Source of the DNA: Cymodocea nodosa | Taxonomy: Eukaryota; Streptophyta; Magnoliopsida; Alismatales; Cymodoceaceae | Length of the DNA stretch: 64,000 bases | NCBI GenBank assembly: GCA_036874045.1 | Contig: CM072342.1 | Coordinates: 4,114,501 to 4,178,500 of the forward strand | Reading direction: 5' to 3' | Part shown: positions 59,301 through 64,000 of the stretch, one piece after another | How the letters are laid out: each line of letters opens with the position of its first letter | Position numbering within the stretch: position 1 is the stretch's first letter | The notes under the pieces: generated by a model | Database searches by the model: none | The model's input: only the letters and a program-made list of their open reading frames with translations | Told to the model about the DNA's origin: nothing | Translations under genes and position numbers: made by a program

Positions 59301-60981
59301 CCTAGATAATGCCTAAGTGCCCATTAAACTATTTAATTGTTATTTTTTAAGTATATATTATATATGTATATATATTTAATAATAATTATGTAAATTTTTA
59401 TCCCTATTGTTTTCTAGATAACATCAAAATATAAGGTGCAAATCATACAATAATATTAATATGTATGTTTCACTAGTATGTTCTAATATACAAAAGTTGT
59501 GGTTTCACCACCATTGAAAAGCAGAACAAGGAAAGGAATAGAATGTATGTGAATGTCACAACTAGCTTGTGAATTCAAACAAAGAAATCAGTAACAGAAC
59601 CAAACAAAAAAAATCTCTTTGCCCAAGCGACTGCACTATCAAGTTTATCGATTTCCTTAAGGCCTACTAAAAATGTAAACCCAATGCAAGAAGTTTCCAC
59701 CAATGTAAAGAATAAGGAGAGTCTTACCTTTACAAATAGAAAGATTGTTTACTAGAATCAAACCCTAACCTCCAAGTCAAAATGAAGCAACCTTACTGTT
59801 GCACCAAAGTTCATCCTCCTCTATCAAGAGGATGCTCTACTTAAATAAAAATCAAAAGGTGTTGAGCATGCTCGTGTTTGCTGTAGTTGCTTTGAAAATT
59901 GATCGGAAGAACTGGAAACCTTCCCCTTACTTTTATAGTTTTGCTCTCAGGTTTAGGTTAACCAGCTTATTCATAAGTGAAAACTAAATGTTGCATGTAA
60001 ATCGACACAATAGAAATATATCATTTTAAGACTTCCACAACAAAAGTTATATCATTTACCATCATTTACGTTTACTCACTATATAAAAGTGAATTTACTT
60101 ATGCTCTTATATATAGCAAACTTATGTTCTCAATTACAACTTAAATGCCTACACTGCCACATTGCAAATTCCTATCTAATTAATCAATCCACCATGTAGC
60201 ATTGCTCTCACATCCATGTAATAATTTTTAATTGGTTTTATATATTAGCTAATATTCCTCGATTAAATTATGCAATCAAATTTATCATCAAACACTGAAT
60301 TTCCTTCGAGGCTTCAATAAATAATAGTGATAATTGATGGTTAGGATACACAAGGCAATTTTCTTATGAATCCATTGCATCAAGGACGCATCTAATCCCA
60401 AAATAACAAGATGAAAAGCCAAGCGAAGGAAAAGAGGAAGAAAAACATCATACTTCATGCTGCTTTAGGAGCTCGAGGATGGCGAGAACGATGTCATTAA
60501 CGTAGCAGAATCCCGATGCCTCGCACTTCTTCGCATGATGCAACCCCCCGGCCCAGTTGATGGCGATATCACACTGCCCGTGGTTCAGCTTTATCGCACC
60601 TCCAACCGACCCACCAGCGTAGGTCTGGCAGAAAGAGTACAAGCCGTCGAACACGGGGCAGTCCTCCCCAACATTAAACCTCTTAAGAGCCCTTATCTGG
60701 TCCTGCTGGGTCTCAGGGGTGATGGTCTTGAGGAAGGAGATGTAGTCGTCGGCGTGGAAGCGGCAGAGGTCGCGCTCCCTGGCGGGAAACGGCTTGAGCA
60801 CCTGCATGTTGTGAAGGACCCCGTAGTGGTTGAGGAGGGCATGGGTCATCCGGATCCGGTGTGGCTTCATCGGGTGCCCCTGTCCGTAGTAGTAGTTCCC
60901 CACCTCAGGGTCGTAAAAGTAGCAGACCTTGCGCTTTGTCGCGTCGGGGCCGATCGAGGCCAACGAGTTGCCACCGTCCAT
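44287..60981 (-). CDS. HDA19: RPD3-type class I histone deacetylase, HDA19 group
   Basis: Zn-dependent enzyme that removes acetyl groups from histone lysines in nuclear co-repressor complexes (family knowledge). The product starts [20 protein letters not shown] at the ATG at 60981. Catalytic His148/His149 (GGLHHAKK), zinc ligands Asp184, His186 and Asp272, and Tyr311 (GGGGYTIRN) are all present at the numbering of Arabidopsis HDA19. Exons are 60981-60454, 58362-57922, 53388-53158, 52081-51996, 51912-51831 and probably 44358-44287, giving 479 residues against ~500 in the family. The tail after residue ~385 is acidic and then Lys-rich, as usual for plant HDA19. Intron 4 seems to be GC-AG. Another small exon in the 7.5-kb intron 5 cannot be excluded. 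Confidence 0.95.
45045..45290. repeat. Palindromic cluster of an ACTTGCATGTCAT motif
   Basis: ACTTGCATGCCATC and ACTTGTACGTCATT on the left face ATGACATGCAAGT, GATGACGTACAAGT and ATGACATACAAAT on the right, spaced about 33-50 bp. This could be a small MITE with repeated subterminal motifs. It lies in the probable HDA19 intron 5. Confidence 0.45.
45397..45940. repeat. 45-bp minisatellite, about 12 units
   Basis: Imperfect units of the form aagcttagcctacctaggtc / acaaaacccatgtatggcct / caaca repeat every 44-49 bp. As 45 is a multiple of three, both strands show repeat-encoded ORFs (the minus frame 45810-45490 repeats about every 15 residues, e.g. [15 protein letters not shown]). Confidence 0.8.
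45960..47900 (-). other. Unidentified decayed coding-like region
   Basis: On the minus strand protein-like stretches alternate with breaks, e.g. [20 protein letters not shown] (near 47300) and [18 protein letters not shown] (near 46600). Adjacent to the 45-bp minisatellite, it may be the coding part of an old LTR-type element, but no reverse transcriptase, integrase or LTR is recognised. Confidence 0.3.
48720..49900 (+). mobile_element. Ty3/Gypsy-like fossil fragment
   Basis: A protease-like word ([14 protein letters not shown], near 48920) is followed by the start of a Ty3/Gypsy reverse transcriptase ([50 protein letters not shown]). A probable LTR starts with tgttaagatagttg at 49780 after a purine tract. 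Strongly shortened and broken; no matching left LTR was identified. Confidence 0.7.
50153..50592. mobile_element. hAT-like element of the AGGTGCCTAGGC family
   Basis: Left end TTAAGGTGGGCACCAAGGCA, right end ...CATCTAGGCACCTTAA, so short TTAAGGTG inverted ends. The core is AT-rich and resembles 10260-10400 and 59330-59460. The target duplication is not preserved. Confidence 0.5.
50600..50930 (+). mobile_element. RTE-type LINE 3' fragment
   Basis: Plus-strand words [20 protein letters not shown], then RGRGQ and [12 protein letters not shown], corresponding to the ...ETRLRWFGHVQRRP...RGRGRPK end of plant RTE. Confidence 0.5.
51180..51511. mobile_element. Remnant with a hAT-type end
   Basis: Ends ...ATGATTGACACCTCTA at 51511, the same terminal motif as the element ending at 3614; just before it is a gggtcatgacatgattgac word. 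The opposite end was not found, so this is a truncated relative. Confidence 0.4.
51831..51912 (-). CDS. HDA19: HDA19 exon 5: Lys-rich tail
   Basis: Acceptor ttttgcag|AAAGCC, donor CAG|GTATTT. Joined to exon 4 it gives [20 protein letters not shown] and [10 protein letters not shown], resembling the DRKPxxxRVKRE stretch of other HDA19 proteins. Confidence 0.85.
51996..52081 (-). CDS. HDA19: HDA19 exon 4: acidic tail
   Basis: Acceptor caatcag|GCAGATG. It encodes [20 protein letters not shown] and DDVKEADE plus two bases of an Arg codon. The exon can only join exon 5 in frame by splitting at AAAG|GCATAC, a GC donor; no GT donor nearby keeps the frame. Confidence 0.85.
52082..53157. other. HDA19 intron 3 with possible MITE
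   Basis: 52633-53048 starts GGGGTGTTTGCACC and ends near GCATAAACACTT, weakly inverted and similar to the ends of the MITE at 11228. The core repeats ttaagtgatt(a)aggattaaatt words. 52230-52330 shares words with ISE2 intron 9. Confidence 0.35.
53158..53388 (-). CDS. HDA19: HDA19 exon 3
   Basis: 77 codons from gcacag|ACGGGGG to GAG|GTATTA. It encodes [40 protein letters not shown] and [12 protein letters not shown], diagnostic of class I plant deacetylases. Confidence 0.95.
53645..53835 (-). mobile_element. L1 tail fragment
   Basis: A T-run followed by gaaaagcaacaagtacatga and gcctacacaagctgtaggca matches the reversed L1 3' tails at 32000 and 36540. Two or three short tandem copies of aaaccataggaaa.gacttc follow. 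In HDA19 intron 2. Confidence 0.5.
53836..54519. other. HDA19 intron 2, stretch before the minisatellite
   Basis: C/A-rich plus strand with few repeats; possibly part of the same old element as the minisatellite. No coding motif recognised. Confidence 0.35.
54520..55450. repeat. Dimeric ~105-110-bp minisatellite
   Basis: Alternating half-units: (a) gtgagctcatccatgttgcc + cctacatcaacatggtagc and (b) gtgactcatccatgtcaccc + ctatgtcaacacaatagcct + ctctaaatggttgtccaata. Copies are eroded, with about 8-9 dimers. It lies in HDA19 intron 2. Confidence 0.75.
55451..55860. other. HDA19 intron 2, stretch after the minisatellite
   Basis: Contains a 73-codon minus frame rich in Phe/Trp/Arg (55746-55525) that I cannot assign. 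Probably part of the same old repeat unit. Confidence 0.3.
55860..57150 (-). mobile_element. L1-type LINE, endonuclease part
   Basis: The minus strand starts [20 protein letters not shown] near 56930, followed by LIMGDFN-type words ([12 protein letters not shown]) and NFSRKVGTT. This is the ORF2 endonuclease start; the reverse transcriptase is not reached. Decayed. In HDA19 intron 2, in the sense of the gene. Confidence 0.65.
57150..57921. other. HDA19 intron 2, exon-2-proximal part
   Basis: 57150-57500 may be upstream L1 sequence; 57520-57900 is AT-rich, nothing recognised. Confidence 0.35.
57922..58362 (-). CDS. HDA19: HDA19 exon 2: zinc-binding half of catalytic domain
   Basis: 147 codons from ggcag|CGTGTT to GAG|GTAAAA. 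It carries [35 protein letters not shown] and the GGGGYTIRN loop. The Gly run is encoded by nine consecutive G on the minus strand (57965-57973) and stays in frame. Confidence 0.96.
58363..60453. other. HDA19 intron 1
   Basis: 2.1 kb. At 59262-59460 there is a partial copy of the AGGTGCCTAGG hAT-like family (aggtgcctaggggccaaac ... agcacctagataatgcctaa, then AT-rich). The rest shows no recognisable element. Confidence 0.45.
60454..60981 (-). CDS. HDA19: HDA19 exon 1: N-terminal half of catalytic domain
   Basis: 176 codons, ending GAA|GTATGA. The exon is GC-rich compared with everything around it. It carries the His-His charge relay in [20 protein letters not shown] and ends [12 protein letters not shown]. 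Confidence 0.96.
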
Positions 60982-61127
60982 GGCGGCCGAGGGAAGCGGA
61001 GACGTCGTACGGAAGATGCGGCAGGAGGAAGAAGAAGCGGCACAAGTGCGCAACCGAAGTGTGCGAAGGATATGTGTTTCCCTGCGTCGCGCAAACGTTC
61101 GATTTTACGCGTTTTTTTTATACTATT

Positions 61128-61135
61128 TATTTATA
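61128..61135 (-). promoter_or_regulatory. Candidate TATA box of HDA19
   Basis: On the minus strand TATAAATA lies about 150 bp upstream of the ATG at 60981. The DNA is AT-rich here, so chance occurrence is possible. Confidence 0.35.
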
Positions 61136-62129
61136 TTCGATTTTACTCGGTTAACCAGCAATAATTGTAATTTTTGTCCTTCTAAATATAAAAATTGTTG
61201 TTATCGAACAAATATTCGATTTCACCATAATTGGTGAGAAAAATTTTTAAATAATGTAAAATATCGGAAATCAGAAAAAAAATTTCTTTATCACAGGTAC
61301 AACATTAATTTTCAATGACTAGAAGAATACTGATTTTTAATACGGGAAAATGGAGCTACAGGCACTCGATTAAAATGTTGAAGATATTTATTTTCTATAG
61401 TTTAAATATATTAACTTAAATTTTATCAATAAATATATTATATCAATATAATTTTTATCGTTAATAAATTTTGAAAAAGAAGAAAAATCCTTGTACTTCT
61501 TGTTCCTCTTAAACTTCCGCAAAACTTGTTTCTGTCGTTTGTGCACTATTTGTCAAGTGAATGGAATTATGATAAGTTTGGCGAGAGAGTAAACATTAAA
61601 TCGATGTCTTGTAACAATAATGAAATTCGAACGAAAATAATATAGTACAGTGGGATAGGAAACCATAAAAGTTAAATTACATGTTAGTGCTGGGGATGTT
61701 AGATGAAGATAGTTACAAGAGAATACTTGAAAATGAATTAGATTTGTAGGTTGATTTGAATATAATGTTTATATAAACGATATATTAAAGAATTTCAGTC
61801 TATTTTTTATACAGAAATTAGTATATCTATTTATATATAATATATTAATTTTAAAAATAATTTAATACATTGATCTATCAAATCATATATATTAATTTTA
61901 AATTTTGAAAAGTAAAAAAAAAAAAATTCCTTTTTATTTATTGCAAATTCTCCCGTATTTAACAAGACCCTCGACTTTTATACTTAACAAGACCCTATAA
62001 TAATTTTACTTTTTTTCTTAACTTTATTTGTATCATCGAAGATAAGAAATAAAAAAAAGGGAAAATTTAAAAATGACATTAGCAAAGAATCCGATCCGTT
62101 TAACAAAACCTATACGCCGCCGCATCCCA

Positions 62130-62137
62130 TATATAAA
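62130..62137 (+). promoter_or_regulatory. TATA box of the Caprin-like gene
   Basis: TATATAAA lies 170 bp before the ATG at 62308, preceded by a GC-rich stretch (cgccgccgc) in otherwise AT-rich DNA. Position and match are good for a plant core promoter. Confidence 0.6.
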
Positions 62138-62235
62138 ATGTCTGCGTAAACTCCTCATCGTCCTTTTAACCCTTTGGTCGTTCCGCTTCATTTTTTTCTC
62201 CACCGTTACGTCGTCTGCCCTTTACCTCCCCTCCA

Positions 62236-62243
62236 AAACCCTA
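62236..62243 (+). promoter_or_regulatory. Telo-box
   Basis: AAACCCTA, within ccaaaaccctagattt, sits ~65 bp before the start codon, probably in the 5' leader. Telo-boxes are typical of plant genes for translation and cell growth, which would suit an RNA-related product. Confidence 0.5.
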
Positions 62244-62307
62244 GATTTGTTGTTCTCTGTCACCGGGCTATCATTTTTCCTTTTCTCGGCGGGTGAATCA
62301 GGCGGAC

Positions 62308-63252
62308 ATGGCAGCGGCGGCGGAGGGGGCTACCACGGCGGCGGGAGGTGAGGGCCCAGTATTGAGCATGTTGAGCAAGAGGCTACGGGCGCTCCGTAAG
62401 AAATACAACCGCATCCTCCAGATGGAAGAGAGGGTTGCCGAGGGAAAGCCCTTGAACAAGGAACAGGAGGAGTTGCTCCGCTCCAAGTCTGCCGTCGCCA
62501 CCCTCATCGAGGAACATGAACACCTTCGCCAGCCGCTGTCCATTGCCGTACAGGAAGAGGTCTCGCTGGCATGTGCCACTTCTCCTTCCGCTCCTCCTGC
62601 ACCAGAGAAGGAGGATGAACAAAAGAAGGACGACTCGGTCGATGACTTGATTGAGCTGCTCTACTTTGGGCTCTTGTTCGATGTGAAACCTCACAGAGAG
62701 TACGAGACGACGATGCTGACGAGGACGCACGAGAGGGGGTGCTGCATAACGTACGATACCGTCACAGATGACACCACTAGTCTCCTGGAGGAGGGGGATC
62801 TGGATATGATCTCTGCATTGAGCAATCTTGTCCTTTCTCGCCCACTGAATTCCAGCATATCGCACAAAAGTGCATTACAGAATTGCGTGCAGCATGCGAA
62901 ACTGTGGCTAAGAAAGTCTGATCAGCCCGTGCTCGACGGATCTTCCTACACTTGTAAGTTGTAACTCATACGACCATGATCGATTTTTTTTTACCGACGT
63001 GTTTTTCGTTGGTTGTTTGTTTTCTTCCTGATATTATTTTGTGTTTATTTTTCTAATTCAGATGCTGCGCTGAGGGAACACCTCAAGAAGATTTTGGCAT
63101 CGGATTATGCCACAGCTACGCCTGAGATCAAACCTTCTGTTGACTTGGCTGCCGAGGTTGGGTATGCAACCAGTCAGGCGCAGGTATCTGATTTTTCTTT
63201 GCCGCCACCGGTGGTAATTGCTGAAAGCACCACAGAACATCATCAGCATGAG
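62308..63252 (+). CDS. Conserved plant Caprin-like protein (5' part, 2 exons seen)
   Basis: Exon 1 is 62308-62953 (ending ACTT|GTAAGT). Exon 2 begins at 63062 (attcag|ATGCTG) and ends either at 63252 (GAG|GTTGAT) or at 63183 (CAG|GTATCT). The protein starts MAAAAEGATTAAGGEGPVLS, then a basic, coiled-coil-like stretch (RLRALRKKYNRILQMEER) whose spacing recalls the homology region of Caprin-1, an RNA-granule protein. A conserved block LIELLYFGLLFDVKP and MLTRTHERGCCITYD follows, then LQNCVQHAKLWLRKSDQP. Related plant proteins of unknown function share these blocks (recollection, not searched). The ATG at 62308 is preferred; no upstream in-frame ATG exists. The gene runs off the right edge; the remaining exons would be Gln/Gly-rich if it follows the family. 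Confidence 0.85.
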
Positions 63253-64000
63253 GTTGATTTCCCTTCTATTTTTTCTGATTTTTCATAAATGTTTTCGTTT
63301 GTAAGTTCGTTTCATGATTTTAGCTTTTAAGAACAAATTCTTATTATTTTGTGAGATGCCTGCATTGTCCTCATTCAATGGCATTTATCTACCTCCTCTC
63401 CTTATGAAATGTTAGTGGCATACGTTTACATTCGTTTTCCAATTTCAACTTGTGTTTTAAGCCGTTAAATTTTCATTTGCGTGCTTTATGATTTTCAGGA
63501 GAGTTATTTACAGATAATGTATAAGGCTAATTTTAGATAACTGAAATCTGGAAGTACATTATACACTTTGAATGTGCACCCATTTTCACATCGTATGCTT
63601 ATCATCTTTGTTCACTGTTTAGTTAACTATTCGGCCAATATTAGACTAATGAAACCAAGGGAATATTATACTGTTTACGTAGTATTTGATTTAGTGTTCA
63701 TGAACAGATAATCTTTTATATTATTTCATGTAACCTTCATGGTTTCATTTTTGATTAGCAACCATCATAATCCATTACTGCACAATACTTAAGACACTCA
63801 TATGACTTGCTTTGGCCACCTCATTTCCATCTTATCAAACTACTTTTTTCTAGTATTTTATTACTCTCTTTTGATATTTTCTTCTCATTCACTTTCCTAT
63901 TACTTCTTTTTTGTTTCTTTGTCTTATTTTCCTATTAAATTATGGTTTTTTACATCTCTCTACGTTGTTCTTCCTCATGATTTCCAGTTTTCCTTACGTA

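Larger units (their letters stand above)
60982..62307. other. Divergent intergenic region HDA19 / Caprin-like gene
   Basis: Holds both promoters. The first ~120 bp next to HDA19 are GC-rich (5' leader); 61100-62040 is very AT-rich with homopolymer A/T runs and no recognisable mobile element. No RNA gene is seen. Confidence 0.6.

Noticed and set aside
61051-61053. HDA19 start 24 codons further upstream
   Set aside because: The codon there is TTG, not ATG; MDGGNS at 60981 is the known family start.
60535-61164. 209-codon plus-strand ORF opposite HDA19 exon 1
   Set aside because: It is an antisense shadow of the GC-rich exon; the minus strand has the conserved deacetylase sequence and splice sites.
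62383-62865. 160-codon minus-strand ORF
   Set aside because: Antisense shadow of exon 1 of the Caprin-like gene.
1-64000. CRISPR arrays, tRNA or rRNA genes
   Set aside because: No spacer-repeat arrays of CRISPR type; the tandem repeats found have no unique spacers. No tRNA- or rRNA-like conserved segments were recognised by eye.

Overview
The window is nuclear DNA of a flowering plant, probably a monocot, although the species cannot be fixed from the sequence. Three host genes are interrupted by long AT-rich introns packed with decayed plant retrotransposons and hAT-type DNA elements. There is no bacterial gene organisation, tRNA, rRNA or CRISPR array that I can support.

Left two thirds (1-42363, minus strand): a gene for an ISE2-type chloroplast DExH-box RNA helicase. 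I resolved eleven coding exons by joining reading frames across GT/AG sites: 42363-41836, 40968-40793, 39128-39015, 34333-34225, 34122-34036, 32433-32315, 17780-17600, 17439-16840, 16760-16482, 7090-6884 and 6637-6275. All phases agree and give 921 residues. The last roughly 250 residues of the family are absent and should lie left of position 1. Most of the gene is intron. Intron 6 (14.5 kb) holds an L1 interrupted by a Copia element, two further L1 pieces and an RTE LINE. Intron 9 (9.4 kb) holds a small hAT element inside a Copia element inside hAT-like DNA. Intron 3 carries a 1.16 kb hAT-like element with its own 22-bp minisatellite.

Middle to right (44287-60981, minus strand): a class I (RPD3-type) histone deacetylase of the HDA19 group. 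Five exons are clear: 60981-60454, 58362-57922, 53388-53158, 52081-51996 and 51912-51831. A small last exon at 44358-44287 is probable. One of its introns appears to use a GC-AG boundary. Its introns carry an L1, two degenerate minisatellites, Ty3/Gypsy remnants and hAT remnants.

Right end (62308 onward, plus strand): the start of a conserved plant gene with a Caprin-like charged N-terminal region. It is divergent from the deacetylase across about 1.3 kb and has a TATA box and a telo-box. It runs off the right edge.

The three genes are not an operon and share no obvious pathway: chloroplast RNA metabolism, chromatin deacetylation and an uncharacterised RNA-related protein. I found no clearly new molecular system. 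The most informative structures are the intact-ended nested mobile elements with target-site duplications, the unusual minisatellites, the GC-AG intron and the survival of a helicase gene spread over more than 36 kb of fossil-filled introns.
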